Positions 26,918 through 35,246 of a stretch of 64,000 nt of DNA are shown one piece after another. Source of the stretch: Caballeronia zhejiangensis (GTDB lineage Bacteria; Pseudomonadota; Gammaproteobacteria; Burkholderiales; Burkholderiaceae). The notes under the pieces were generated by a model. The model was not told the DNA's origin. It did not search any database and saw only the letters and a list, made by a program, of their open reading frames with translations. The translations under genes and the position numbers were made by a program. Position 1 is the first letter of the stretch, and each line of letters begins with the position of its first letter. The stretch is from the NCBI RefSeq assembly GCF_000698575.1, contig NZ_JFHD01000022.1:1-64000 (forward strand), written 5' to 3'.

Positions 26918-27226
26918 ATGAACAAGATTCGCAAGGGTGACGAAGTCATCGTCACCACCGGCAAGGACAAGGGCAAGCGCGGCACCGTGCTGGCCGTTGC
27001 GGACGACCGTGTCACCGTCGAGGGCATCAACCTCGTCAAGAAGCACGTGAAGCCGAACCCGATGAAGGGTACGACGGGCGGTGTGGAAGCCAAAACGATG
27101 CCGCTGCATATTTCGAACGTCGCATTGGTCGACGCGAATGGCAAGGCATCGCGTGTGGGCATCAAGGTCGAAGACGGCAAGAAGGTTCGCTTCTTGAAGT
27201 CGACCGGCGCCACGCTTAACGCCTGA
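26918..27226 (+). CDS. rplX: 50S ribosomal protein L24
   Basis: 102 residues, one of two assembly initiators of the large subunit. The KOW motif GDEVIVTTGKDKGKRGTVL (about 7-25) is clear. It starts behind AAGGAG. A 14-base gap to rplE is standard for this operon. Confidence 0.97.
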   Translation: MNKIRKGDEVIVTTGKDKGKRGTVLAVADDRVTVEGINLVKKHVKPNPMKGTTGGVEAKTMPLHISNVALVDANGKASRVGIKVEDGKKVRFLKSTGATLNA

Positions 27227-27240
27227 CGCGGAGTTAAAAA

Positions 27241-27780
27241 ATGGCTCGTCTGCAAGAGATTTACAAAGAAAAGGTTGTGCCGGAACTGGTTGAAAAGTTC
27301 GGCTACAAGTCGATTATGGAAGTGCCGCGCCTCACCAAGATCACCCTGAATATGGGGCTTGGCGAAGCCGTCGCTGACAAGAAGGTGCTTGAGCACGCCG
27401 TTGGTGACCTCACGAAGATCGCGGGCCAAAAGCCCGTCATCACCAAGTCGCGCAAGGCAATCGCTGGTTTCAAGATCCGCGAAGGCTACCCGATTGGCAC
27501 GATGGTTACCCTGCGTGGCAATGCCATGTACGAATTCCTGGACCGTTTCGTGACGGTTGCGCTGCCTCGCGTGCGCGACTTCCGCGGTGTGTCGGGCAAG
27601 GCGTTCGACGGCCGTGGTAACTACAACATCGGTGTGAAAGAGCAAATCATTTTCCCCGAAATCGACTACGACAAGATCGACGCGCTGCGTGGGCTGAACA
27701 TCAGCATCACGACCACCGCGAAGACCGACGAAGAAGCAAAGGCATTGCTCGCCGGCTTCAAGTTCCCGTTCAGAAACTGA
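27241..27780 (+). CDS. rplE: 50S ribosomal protein L5
   Basis: 179 residues. It binds 5S rRNA together with L18 and L25 and contacts the P-site tRNA. The signature near residues 57-75 (LTKIAGQKPVITKSRKAIAGFKIREG) and the C-terminal FPEIDYDKIDALRGLNISITTTAKTDEEA are intact. rpsN follows after 7 bases. Confidence 0.98.
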   Translation: MARLQEIYKEKVVPELVEKFGYKSIMEVPRLTKITLNMGLGEAVADKKVLEHAVGDLTKIAGQKPVITKSRKAIAGFKIREGYPIGTMVTLRGNAMYEFLDRFVTVALPRVRDFRGVSGKAFDGRGNYNIGVKEQIIFPEIDYDKIDALRGLNISITTTAKTDEEAKALLAGFKFPFRN

Positions 27781-27787
27781 GGTTACC

Positions 27788-28093
27788 GTGGCTAAACTGG
27801 CACTGATCGAACGTGAAAAGAAGCGCGCGCGCCTGGCAGCCAAGTACGCTCCGAAGCGTGCTGAGCTGAAGGCTGTGATCGACGACGCAAGCAAGTCGGA
27901 CGAAGAGCGTTACCTCGCGCGTCTGGCACTGCAACAACTGCCGCGTAACTCGAACCCCACTCGCAAGCGTAACCGCTGCGCGATCACGGGTCGTCCGCGT
28001 GGCACGTTCCGCAAGTTCGGACTCGCACGCGGCAAGATTCGTGAAATCGCTTTCCGCGGCGAAATCCCTGGCCTGACCAAGGCGAGCTGGTAA
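27788..28093 (+). CDS. rpsN: 30S ribosomal protein S14 (zinc-independent form)
   Basis: 101 residues, the long form. The region that carries CxxC zinc knuckles in the short form reads NRCAITGRPRGTFRKFGLARGKIRE with only one Cys, so this is the zinc-free type. It is a 30S head protein close to the decoding region. The start is ATG-less: GTG at 27788 follows GAGGTTACC and opens MAKLALIEREKKRARLA. Confidence 0.96.
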   Translation: MAKLALIEREKKRARLAAKYAPKRAELKAVIDDASKSDEERYLARLALQQLPRNSNPTRKRNRCAITGRPRGTFRKFGLARGKIREIAFRGEIPGLTKASW

Positions 28094-28107
28094 TAGGAGA
28101 AACATAA

Positions 28108-28503
28108 ATGAGCATGAGTGATCCTATCGCCGATATGCTGACTCGCATCCGCAATGCGCAGATGGTCGAGAAGGTTTCGGTGACTATGCCCTCGTCGAAA
28201 GTCAAGGTTGCGATTGCGCAGGTTTTGAAGGACGAAGGTTATATCGACGACTTCGCAGTCAAGTCGGAAGGTGCGAAGACGGAATTGAACATCGCGTTGA
28301 AGTACTACGCTGGCCGTCCGGTTATCGAGCGCCTCGAGCGCGTATCGAAGCCCGGTCTGCGCGTGTACCGCGGTCGCAATGACATCCCGACCGTGATGAA
28401 CGGCCTGGGCGTTGCAATCGTGTCGACGCCGAAGGGTGTGATGACCGACCGCAAGGCGCGCCAGAACGGCGTCGGTGGCGAAGTCATCTGCTACGTCGCT
28501 TAA
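28108..28503 (+). CDS. rpsH: 30S ribosomal protein S8
   Basis: 131 residues, a primary 16S platform protein and in E. coli the repressor of the spc operon, acting at the rplE start. It begins MSMSDPIADMLTRIRNAQM, and the C-terminal GLGVAIVSTPKGVMTDRKARQNGVGGEVICYV is diagnostic. An ATG two codons further (28114) is possible. The first is kept because AGGAGAAAC lies at the better distance. Confidence 0.96.
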   Translation: MSMSDPIADMLTRIRNAQMVEKVSVTMPSSKVKVAIAQVLKDEGYIDDFAVKSEGAKTELNIALKYYAGRPVIERLERVSKPGLRVYRGRNDIPTVMNGLGVAIVSTPKGVMTDRKARQNGVGGEVICYVA

Positions 28504-28521
28504 CGCCTAAGGAGAAGAAAC

Positions 28522-29052
28522 ATGTCTCGAGTAGGTAAAAGCCCGATCGCGCTGCAAGGCGCGGAAGTGGCCATCAAGAGCGACGTCATCACCGTGAAGG
28601 GTCCGCTCGGCACGATCTCGCAACCGGTCAACAAGCTGGTTGCCGTGACGAACGAAGACGGCACGTTGAAGCTGGCTCCGACGGATGAAAGCCGCGAAGC
28701 GAACGCGATGTCCGGCACGATGCGCGCCCTCCTGGCGAACATGGTGCAAGGCGTCACCAAGGGTTTCGAGCGCAAGCTGACGCTGGTTGGCGTCGGTTAT
28801 CGTGCGCAAGCGCAAGGCGACAAGCTGAACCTGTCGCTGGGTTTCTCGCACCCCGTGGTGCACCAGATGCCGGAAGGCGTCAAGGCTGAAACCCCGTCGC
28901 AGACCGAAATCGTGATCAAGGGGATCGACAAGCAGAAAGTCGGACAGACCGCAGCAGAAGTGCGCGGCTATCGTCCGCCCGAGCCGTACAAGGGCAAGGG
29001 CGTGCGCTATTCCGACGAGGTCGTGATCCTCAAAGAAACGAAGAAGAAGTAA
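28522..29052 (+). CDS. rplF: 50S ribosomal protein L6
   Basis: 176 residues with two tandem similar domains, next to the sarcin-ricin loop and the factor-binding site. It begins MSRVGKSPIAL, and the C-terminal signature RPPEPYKGKGVRYSDEVV is present. It is preceded by AAGGAGAAG. Confidence 0.98.
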   Translation: MSRVGKSPIALQGAEVAIKSDVITVKGPLGTISQPVNKLVAVTNEDGTLKLAPTDESREANAMSGTMRALLANMVQGVTKGFERKLTLVGVGYRAQAQGDKLNLSLGFSHPVVHQMPEGVKAETPSQTEIVIKGIDKQKVGQTAAEVRGYRPPEPYKGKGVRYSDEVVILKETKKK

Positions 29053-29064
29053 GGGTGCGCAATC

Positions 29065-29430
29065 ATGGATAAGACTCAATCTCGCCTGCGCCGCGCTCGT
29101 CAGACGCGTATCAAGATCGCTGAGCTGCAGGTTCCGCGTCTGGCCGTGCATCGCACGAATACGCATATCTACGCGCAAGTGTTCTCGGCATGCGGCACGA
29201 AGGTCGTGGCAAGCGCCTCGACGCTGGAAGCTGAAGTGCGCGCTGAACTGGCCGACAAGTCGGGCAAGGGCGGCAACGTCAACGCCGCGACCTTGATCGG
29301 CAAGCGTATCGCCGAAAAGGCCAAGGCTGCCGGCATCGAATCCGTCGCCTTTGACCGCTCGGGTTTCCGCTACCACGGCCGCGTGAAGGCGCTGGCTGAT
29401 GCGGCGCGTGAAGCCGGGCTCAAGTTCTAA
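29065..29430 (+). CDS. rplR: 50S ribosomal protein L18
   Basis: 121 residues, a 5S rRNA-binding protein of the central protuberance. The basic N-terminus (RLRRARQTRIKI) binds 5S rRNA. The segment RLAVHRTNTHIYAQVFSACGTKVVASASTLE and the end FDRSGFRYHGRVKALADAAREAGLKF are family hallmarks. Confidence 0.97.
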   Translation: MDKTQSRLRRARQTRIKIAELQVPRLAVHRTNTHIYAQVFSACGTKVVASASTLEAEVRAELADKSGKGGNVNAATLIGKRIAEKAKAAGIESVAFDRSGFRYHGRVKALADAAREAGLKF

Positions 29431-29444
29431 GGGAAGAATTCGTC

Positions 29445-29963
29445 ATGGCAAAGATGCAAGCGAAAGTTCAGGCTGACGAACGCGACGACGGCCTGCGCGA
29501 AAAGATGATTTCGGTCAACCGCGTGACCAAGGTCGTGAAGGGTGGCCGTATTCTCGGCTTCGCCGCACTGACCGTGGTTGGCGACGGTGACGGCCGAATC
29601 GGCATGGGCAAGGGCAAGGCCAAGGAAGTTCCGGTTGCCGTTCAAAAGGCAATGGAGCAGGCCCGCCGCAACATGTTCAAGGTGCCCCTGAAGAACGGCA
29701 CGCTGCAACACGAAGTGCACGGCAAGCACGGCGCATCGGCGGTTCTCCTCGCTCCGGCGAAGGACGGTACCGGCGTGATCGCTGGCGGCCCGATGCGCGC
29801 AGTGTTCGACGTGATGGGCGTTCAAAACGTTGTGGCCAAGAGCCACGGTTCGACGAACCCGTACAACCTCGTTCGTGCGACGCTGGACGGCCTGCGCAAG
29901 CAGTCGACCCCGGCAGACATCGCTGCGAAGCGTGGTAAGTCCGTCGAAGACATTCTGGGCTAA
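29445..29963 (+). CDS. rpsE: 30S ribosomal protein S5
   Basis: 172 residues. It works with S3 and S4 at the mRNA entry channel and affects accuracy. The double-stranded RNA-binding-like domain has [37 protein letters not shown] (about 25-62), where spectinomycin resistance changes fall; the loop appears wild type. rpmD follows after 10 bases. Confidence 0.98.
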
Positions 29964-29973
29964 GGTGGTCACC

Positions 29974-30156
29974 ATGTCTGAAAAAACTGTCAAGGTTCAG
30001 CTCGTCAAGAGCCTGATCGGGACCCGCGAATCGCACCGCGCAACGGTGCGTGGCCTCGGCCTGCGTCGCCTGAACTCGGTTTCCGAGCTGCAGGACACGC
30101 CGGCAGTGCGCGGGATGATCAACAAGGTCTCGTACCTCGTTAAGGTCATCGCCTAA
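29974..30156 (+). CDS. rpmD: 50S ribosomal protein L30
   Basis: 60 residues, typical bacterial length. It reads [19 protein letters not shown], with LGLRRLNS and [18 protein letters not shown] after it. The ATG at 29974 follows AAGGTGG. A frame open from 29830 is rpsE in another phase and is ignored. It has its standard place between rpsE and rplO. Confidence 0.96.
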
Positions 30157-30185
30157 GCGCGACCTACGGATCCAAGGAGTTGAAC

Positions 30186-30620
30186 ATGGAATTGAATAAC
30201 CTGAAGCCGGCGGAAGGCGCGAAGCACGCTAAGCGTCGCGTCGGTCGCGGTATCGGTTCGGGCCTCGGCAAGACCGCTGGCCGCGGCCACAAGGGTCAGA
30301 AATCGCGTTCGGGCGGCTTTCACAAGGTCGGCTTCGAAGGCGGTCAGATGCCTCTGCAGCGTCGTCTGCCGAAGCGCGGCTTCACCTCGCTGACGAAGGA
30401 ATTCGTCGGTGAAGTGCGCCTGGCTGATCTCGAGAAGCTGCCGGTCGACGAAATCGATCTGTTGGCGTTGAAGCAAGCGGGTCTGGTCGGCGAGCTCATC
30501 AAGAGCGCGAAGATCATCAAGACCGGCGAGATCACGCGCAAGGTCACGGTGAAGGGCCTGACGGCAACGAAGGGCGCCCGTGAGGCAATCGAAGCCGCTG
30601 GCGGCTCTTTCGCCGAGTAA
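30186..30620 (+). CDS. rplO: 50S ribosomal protein L15
   Basis: 144 residues, a late assembly protein with a long Gly-rich basic N-terminal extension (RRVGRGIGSGLGKTAGRGHKGQKSRSG). ATG 30186 is chosen over the in-frame TTG 30180 because AAGGAG (30174-30179) lies six bases before it. It directly precedes secY, the classic spc order. Confidence 0.96.
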   Translation: MELNNLKPAEGAKHAKRRVGRGIGSGLGKTAGRGHKGQKSRSGGFHKVGFEGGQMPLQRRLPKRGFTSLTKEFVGEVRLADLEKLPVDEIDLLALKQAGLVGELIKSAKIIKTGEITRKVTVKGLTATKGAREAIEAAGGSFAE

Positions 30621-30661
30621 CGCGCTTTCGCCGTTACTAGCACTAGCATCGGAGAAGGTAC

Positions 30662-32008
30662 TTGGCTAACAGCCCGAGTCTCGCAAAAACCGGTCGAAGC
30701 GCGGCGAAATTCGGCGATCTGCGCCGGCGTGCAGTGTTCCTGCTGCTTGCGCTGATCGTCTACCGCATTGGGGCGCATATTCCGGTGCCCGGCATCGATC
30801 CGGATCAACTGGCGAAGCTGTTCCAGAGCCAGTCGGGCGGCATCCTTGGCATGTTCAACATGTTCTCGGGTGGCGCACTGTCGCGGTTCACGATCTTTGC
30901 GCTGGGCATCATGCCCTACATTTCGGCGTCGATCATCATGCAGTTGCTGTCGATCGTGTCGCCGCAGATGGAGGCGCTGAAGAAGGAAGGGCAGGCGGGA
31001 CAACGTAAGATCACGCAGTACACGCGTATCTTCACGGTGGTTCTGGCGACCTTCCAGGCGTTCGGTATCGCGGTCGCGCTGGAAAACCAGCCGGCTCTGG
31101 TGCTGGACCCCGGCATGGTGTTCCGGCTGACGACGGTCGTCACGCTCGTGACGGGCACGATGTTCCTGATGTGGCTCGGTGAGCAGATCACGGAGCGTGG
31201 TCTCGGCAACGGCATCTCGATCATCATCTTCGGTGGTATCGCAGCGGGTTTCCCGAACGCGATCGGTGGTCTGTTCGAACTGGTTCGCACCGGTTCGATG
31301 AGCATCATCTCGGCGATCATCATCGTGGTCTTGATCGCGGCGGTCACGTATCTGGTCGTGTTCATCGAACGCGGTCAGCGCAAGATCCTCGTGAACTATG
31401 CGAAGCGCCAGGTCGGTAACAAGATTTACGGCGGACAGTCGTCTCATCTGCCGCTGAAGTTGAACATGTCGGGTGTGATTCCGCCGATCTTCGCGTCGTC
31501 GATCATCCTCTTCCCGGCAACCATCCTGAACTGGTTCAGTTCGGGTACGCGCACCAACTGGTTCGCGAACACGCTGCACAACGTGGCCGAGGCGCTGAAG
31601 CCCGGTCAACCGGTGTACGTGCTGCTGTATGCGTTGGCGATCGTCTTCTTCTGCTTCTTCTACACCGCATTGGTGTTCAACAGCCGGGAGACCGCCGACA
31701 ACTTGAAGAAGAGCGGTGCTTTCGTTCCGGGTATCCGTCCGGGCGATCAGACTGCACGATATATCGACCGCATCCTCACGCGTCTTACGCTGGCTGGTGC
31801 GATCTACATCCTATTCGTGTGCCTGCTGCCTGAGTTTCTGGTGTTGCGCTGGAACGTGCCGTTTTATTTTGGTGGAACGTCGCTGCTGATCATTGTCGTC
31901 GTCACGATGGACTTCATGGCTCAGGTGCAGTCGTACGTTATGTCGCAACAATATGAATCGCTGCTCAAGAAGGCAAACTTCAAGGGTGGCAACGTCCCGA
32001 TGCGTTAA
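30662..32008 (+). CDS. secY: Preprotein translocase subunit SecY
   Basis: 448 residues from a TTG start (30662) behind GGAGAAGG; the encoded MANSPSLAKTGRSAAKFGDLRRR fits the family N-terminus. It forms the protein-conducting channel of SecYEG with ten predicted membrane spans. The second span carries the plug (GGILGMFNMFSGGALSRF), and the C-terminal cytosolic loops for SecA and ribosome binding contain RGQRKILVNYAKRQVGNK. SecE is at 1856. Confidence 0.98.
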   Translation: MANSPSLAKTGRSAAKFGDLRRRAVFLLLALIVYRIGAHIPVPGIDPDQLAKLFQSQSGGILGMFNMFSGGALSRFTIFALGIMPYISASIIMQLLSIVSPQMEALKKEGQAGQRKITQYTRIFTVVLATFQAFGIAVALENQPALVLDPGMVFRLTTVVTLVTGTMFLMWLGEQITERGLGNGISIIIFGGIAAGFPNAIGGLFELVRTGSMSIISAIIIVVLIAAVTYLVVFIERGQRKILVNYAKRQVGNKIYGGQSSHLPLKLNMSGVIPPIFASSIILFPATILNWFSSGTRTNWFANTLHNVAEALKPGQPVYVLLYALAIVFFCFFYTALVFNSRETADNLKKSGAFVPGIRPGDQTARYIDRILTRLTLAGAIYILFVCLLPEFLVLRWNVPFYFGGTSLLIIVVVTMDFMAQVQSYVMSQQYESLLKKANFKGGNVPMR

Positions 32009-32016
32009 TAAGGACT

Positions 32017-32235
32017 ATGGCCAAAGACGATGTTATCCAGATGCAGGGTGAGGTCATCGAAAACCTTCCCAACGCTACTTTCCGGGTGAAATTGGAAAAT
32101 GGCCATGTCGTCCTGGGACATATTTCCGGAAAGATGCGGATGCACTACATCCGCATCCTGCCGGGCGACAAGGTTACGGTTGAATTGACGCCTTACGATC
32201 TGTCTCGTGCACGGATCGTGTTCCGGGCGAAGTGA
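32017..32235 (+). CDS. infA: Translation initiation factor IF-1
   Basis: 72 residues, a single OB fold that blocks the A site during initiation. It reads MAKDDVIQMQGEVIENLPNATFRVKLENGHVVLGHISGKMR, close to the family consensus. It sits 8 bases after secY and 20 before rpmJ, where many beta-proteobacteria carry infA. Confidence 0.97.
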   Translation: MAKDDVIQMQGEVIENLPNATFRVKLENGHVVLGHISGKMRMHYIRILPGDKVTVELTPYDLSRARIVFRAK

Positions 32236-32255
32236 TTTGAAAAAAGGGTAATATC

Positions 32256-32372
32256 ATGAAAGTGATGGCATCGGTTAAGCGCATTTGCCGCAATTGCAAG
32301 ATCATCAAGCGCAAGGGCGTTGTGCGCGTGATTTGCAGCTCTGATCCGCGCCACAAACAGCGTCAAGGCTGA
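32256..32372 (+). CDS. rpmJ: 50S ribosomal protein L36 (zinc-binding form)
   Basis: 38 residues, [20 protein letters not shown] onward, ending RHKQRQG. Cys11, Cys14, Cys27 and His33 form the zinc ribbon, so this is the zinc-containing type, unlike the zinc-free S14 in the same cluster. The ATG follows AAAAGGGTA. It lies between infA and rpsM, its usual place. Confidence 0.96.
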
Positions 32373-32413
32373 ACGCCGCGCTTTTGCTTGCGCTTTTTGT
32401 TTGAGGAAAAACA

Positions 32414-32779
32414 ATGGCTCGTATCGCAGGGGTTAACATCCCGAATCACCAGCATACCGAGATCGGCCTGACGGCAATCTTCGGCATCGGCCGCACGCGT
32501 TCGCGTGGCATCTGCACCGCTGCTGGCGTGGAATTTTCGAAGAAGGTCAAAGACCTTACCGACGCAGACCTCGAAAAGCTGCGTGACGAAGTGGGCAAGT
32601 TCATCGTCGAAGGCGACCTGCGCCGTGAAGTGACGATGAACATCAAGCGCCTGATGGACTTGGGTTGCTACCGCGGCATGCGCCACCGCAAGGGCCTGCC
32701 CCTGCGTGGCCAGCGTACGCGCACGAATGCCCGTACGCGCAAGGGTCCGCGTCGTGCAGCGCAATCGCTGAAGAAGTAA
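32414..32779 (+). CDS. rpsM: 30S ribosomal protein S13
   Basis: 121 residues. It is a 30S head protein that forms the B1 bridges and whose tail touches the P-site tRNA. It begins MARIAGVNIPNHQHTEIGLTAIFGIGRTRS, and the C-terminal RGMRHRKGLPLRGQRTRTNARTRKGPRR is diagnostic. It is the first gene of the alpha operon. No separate promoter was recognised in the 41-base gap from rpmJ. Confidence 0.98.
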   Translation: MARIAGVNIPNHQHTEIGLTAIFGIGRTRSRGICTAAGVEFSKKVKDLTDADLEKLRDEVGKFIVEGDLRREVTMNIKRLMDLGCYRGMRHRKGLPLRGQRTRTNARTRKGPRRAAQSLKK

Positions 32780-32807
32780 GCGGAACTGACAGTTACAGGA
32801 AAACGTA

Positions 32808-33212
32808 ATGGCTAAGGCTTCGAACAACTCCGCGGCGCAACGCGTTCGCAAGAAGGTCAAGAAGAACGTCGCCGAGGGCGTGGTTCACGTTCACGCGTCG
32901 TTCAACAACACCATTATCACGATCACCGACCGTCAAGGTAACGCGCTGGCATGGGCGACCTCGGGTGGTCAGGGCTTCAAGGGCTCGCGTAAGTCGACGC
33001 CCTTCGCAGCTCAGGTCGCAGCCGAATCGGCTGGTCGCGTGGCAATGGAATACGGCGTGAAGAACCTCGAAGTGCGGATCAAGGGCCCCGGTCCTGGCCG
33101 CGAATCGGCGGTGCGCGCGTTGCATGGTCTTGGCATCAAGATCACCGCGATCTCCGACGTGACGCCGGTCCCGCACAACGGCTGCCGTCCGCCGAAGCGC
33201 CGTCGTATCTAA
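32808..33212 (+). CDS. rpsK: 30S ribosomal protein S11
   Basis: 134 residues. It is a platform protein near the E-site mRNA. It has a basic N-terminus (AAQRVRKKVKKNVAEGVVHVHASFNNTIITITD), and the C-terminal signature GLGIKITAISDVTPVPHNGCRPPKRRRI is complete. A 160-base spacer with hairpins follows before rpsD. Confidence 0.98.
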   Translation: MAKASNNSAAQRVRKKVKKNVAEGVVHVHASFNNTIITITDRQGNALAWATSGGQGFKGSRKSTPFAAQVAAESAGRVAMEYGVKNLEVRIKGPGPGRESAVRALHGLGIKITAISDVTPVPHNGCRPPKRRRI

Positions 33213-33372
33213 TACGTCGACGCAACCGCATGTTGCCTGTCGATGCGCGAGTATCGGCGGGTTTCGTGCGTTAGTAAGTTTTGACTAAGCCCACCGTTCG
33301 GCCCAAAGGGTTCGGACTAGCGCAGACTGAAGTTCAACGGAAGTTTGCGTGATCAATATTTAAGGATGCAAC
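33213..33372 (+). promoter_or_regulatory. rpsK-rpsD spacer with a stem-loop
   Basis: CGCAGACT (33321-33328) pairs with AGTTTGCG (33342-33349) with one G-T pair, about 24 bases before the rpsD start. In E. coli S4 represses the alpha operon through a structure near rpsM. Whether this hairpin has any such role is unknown. A TTGACT at about 33276 lacks a matching -10. Confidence 0.3.
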
Positions 33373-33996
33373 GTGGCACGCTATACCGGTCCCAAAGCAA
33401 AGCTGTCCCGCCGTGAAGGCACTGATCTGTTCCTGAAGAGCGCACGCCGCTCCCTCGCCGACAAGTGCAAGCTCGACAGCAAGCCCGGCCAGCACGGCCG
33501 CACCTCGGGCGCGCGTACGTCCGACTACGGTACCCAGTTGCGCGAAAAGCAGAAAGTGAAGCGTATCTACGGTGTGCTGGAGCGTCAGTTCCGCCGCTAC
33601 TTCGCTGAAGCCGACCGCCGCAAGGGCCCGACGGGCGAAAACCTGCTGCAATTGCTCGAGTCGCGTCTCGACAACGTCGTGTATCGCATGGGCTTCGGCT
33701 CGACGCGCGCTGAAGCACGTCAGCTCGTGAGCCACAAGGCGATCATGGTGAACGGCCAAGTCGCGAACATCCCGTCGCTGCAAGTGAAGTCGGGCGACGT
33801 CGTGTCCGTGCGCGAGCAGTCGCGCAAGCAGGCTCGTATCGTCGAAGCTCTCTCGCTGGCGCAGCAAGGCGGCATGCCGAGCTGGGTGTCGGTCGACGAG
33901 AAGAAGTTCGAAGGCACGTTCAAGTCGATGCCCGAGCGTAGCGACATCGCCGGCGACATCAACGAAAGCCTGATCGTCGAATTGTATTCGCGTTAA
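33373..33996 (+). CDS. rpsD: 30S ribosomal protein S4
   Basis: 207 residues. It is a primary 16S 5'-domain binder, acts at the mRNA entry channel, and in E. coli is the translational repressor of the alpha operon. It starts from a GTG at 33373 giving MARYTGPKAKLSRREGTDLFL. The S4 RNA-binding domain (about 97-160) has RLDNVVYRMGFGSTRAEARQLVSHKAIMVNG. A hairpin with a T-rich tail separates it from rpoA. Confidence 0.97.
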   Translation: MARYTGPKAKLSRREGTDLFLKSARRSLADKCKLDSKPGQHGRTSGARTSDYGTQLREKQKVKRIYGVLERQFRRYFAEADRRKGPTGENLLQLLESRLDNVVYRMGFGSTRAEARQLVSHKAIMVNGQVANIPSLQVKSGDVVSVREQSRKQARIVEALSLAQQGGMPSWVSVDEKKFEGTFKSMPERSDIAGDINESLIVELYSR

Positions 33997-34015
33997 TCGC
34001 GGCGGTAATGGATGG

Positions 34016-34070
34016 ACAGCCGGGGAGCCTGATTGCTCGTGGCAAGAGGTGGCCTCGGCTGTTTATTTTC
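34016..34070 (+). terminator. Terminator-like hairpin between rpsD and rpoA
   Basis: ACAGCCGGGG (34016-34025) pairs with CCTCGGCTGT (34053-34062, one G-T), with a 27-base inner region, followed by TTATTTTC. The 10-bp stem and T-rich tail fit a partial terminator that would set the rpsD/rpoA ratio. No new promoter was recognised between it and rpoA. Confidence 0.55.
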
Positions 34071-34130
34071 AGGTTGTCACCGGTCAGCCTTATCGGTGTA
34101 ACGAGCCGAGGGTATTGAAAAGGAAAACCT

Positions 34131-35108
34131 ATGCAAACCAGTTTGTTGAAGCCCAAGATCATTGCAGTTGAATCGCTTGGTGAGAACCATGCGAAAGTGG
34201 TTATGGAGCCGTTCGAACGCGGCTATGGCCACACCTTGGGTAACGCGCTTCGGCGCGTGCTGCTGTCGTCGATGATCGGCTACGCGCCGACCGAAGTGAC
34301 GATCGCAGGCGTCGTGCACGAATACTCGACGCTCGATGGTGTGCAAGAGGATGTGGTCAACCTGCTGTTGAACCTGAAGGGTGTCGTCTTCAAGCTGCAC
34401 AACCGGGACGAAGTCACGGTGACGCTGCGCAAGGAAGGCGAAGGCGTTGTCACGGCCGGCGATATCGAACTCGCGCACGACTGCGAGGTCATCAATCCGG
34501 AACACGTGATCGCTCACCTGTCGAAGGGCGGCAAGCTCGACGTTCAGATCAAGATCGAAAAGGGCCGCGGCTACGTGCCGGGCAACGTGCGTCGCTATGG
34601 CGAAGAGTCGGCCAAGATCATCGGCCGCATCGTGCTGGACGCGTCGTTCTCGCCGGTTCGCCGCGTGAGCTACGCCGTCGAAAGCGCACGTGTCGAACAG
34701 CGCACCGACCTCGACAAGCTCGTGATGAACATCGAGACCAACGGCGTGATTTCGCCGGAAGAAGCGATCCGCCAGTCGGCTCGCATTCTGGTCGATCAGT
34801 TGTCGGTGTTCGCCGCACTGGAAGGCACGGAAGCGGCAGCAGAAGCACCGTCGCGCGCACCGCAGATCGACCCGATCTTGCTGCGTCCGGTGGACGATCT
34901 TGAACTCACGGTTCGCTCGGCGAACTGCCTGAAGGCCGAGAACATCTACTACATCGGCGACCTGATCCAGCGCACGGAAAACGAGCTGCTGAAGACGCCG
35001 AACCTCGGCCGCAAGTCGCTGAACGAAATCAAGGAAGTGCTGGCGTCGCGCGGTCTGACGCTTGGTATGAAGCTCGAAAACTGGCCGCCGGCCGGGTTGG
35101 ACAAGTAA
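34131..35108 (+). CDS. rpoA: DNA-directed RNA polymerase subunit alpha
   Basis: 325 residues. The N-terminal domain (about 1-230) dimerises and nucleates polymerase assembly, with ERGYGHTLGNALRRVLLSS near 28-46. An acidic-Ala linker (EGTEAAAEAPSRAPQ, about 233-247) leads to the C-terminal domain (about 250-325), which binds UP elements and activators and has RSANCLKAENIYYIGDLIQRTENELLKTPNLGRKSL. It starts behind AAAGGAAA. Confidence 0.99.
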   Translation: MQTSLLKPKIIAVESLGENHAKVVMEPFERGYGHTLGNALRRVLLSSMIGYAPTEVTIAGVVHEYSTLDGVQEDVVNLLLNLKGVVFKLHNRDEVTVTLRKEGEGVVTAGDIELAHDCEVINPEHVIAHLSKGGKLDVQIKIEKGRGYVPGNVRRYGEESAKIIGRIVLDASFSPVRRVSYAVESARVEQRTDLDKLVMNIETNGVISPEEAIRQSARILVDQLSVFAALEGTEAAAEAPSRAPQIDPILLRPVDDLELTVRSANCLKAENIYYIGDLIQRTENELLKTPNLGRKSLNEIKEVLASRGLTLGMKLENWPPAGLDK

Positions 35109-35128
35109 TACCAAACACAGTCGCGTAA

Positions 35129-35167
35129 CTTGGCAAAGACGCGGATTTTGCTTTAAAATCCGCGTCT
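35129..35167 (+). promoter_or_regulatory. Promoter of rplQ overlapping a perfect terminator-like palindrome
   Basis: A -35 TTGGCA (35129-35134), an 18-base spacer and -10 TAAAAT (35153-35158) are present. A perfect 14-bp inverted repeat (35135-35148 with 35154-35167; loop GCTTT) covers the spacer and most of the -10. As RNA from rpoA it would fold into a hairpin followed by GCTTTTACC, a plausible terminator. The same bases can thus stop one transcript and start the next, about 80 bases before rplQ. Confidence 0.7.
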
Positions 35168-35246
35168 TGCTTTTACCTGACCGGCCCGTGCACGCAAATT
35201 AGGGTGCAATAGAAGAGCTGGATCAAAACTCGTTAAAGGAACTGAA

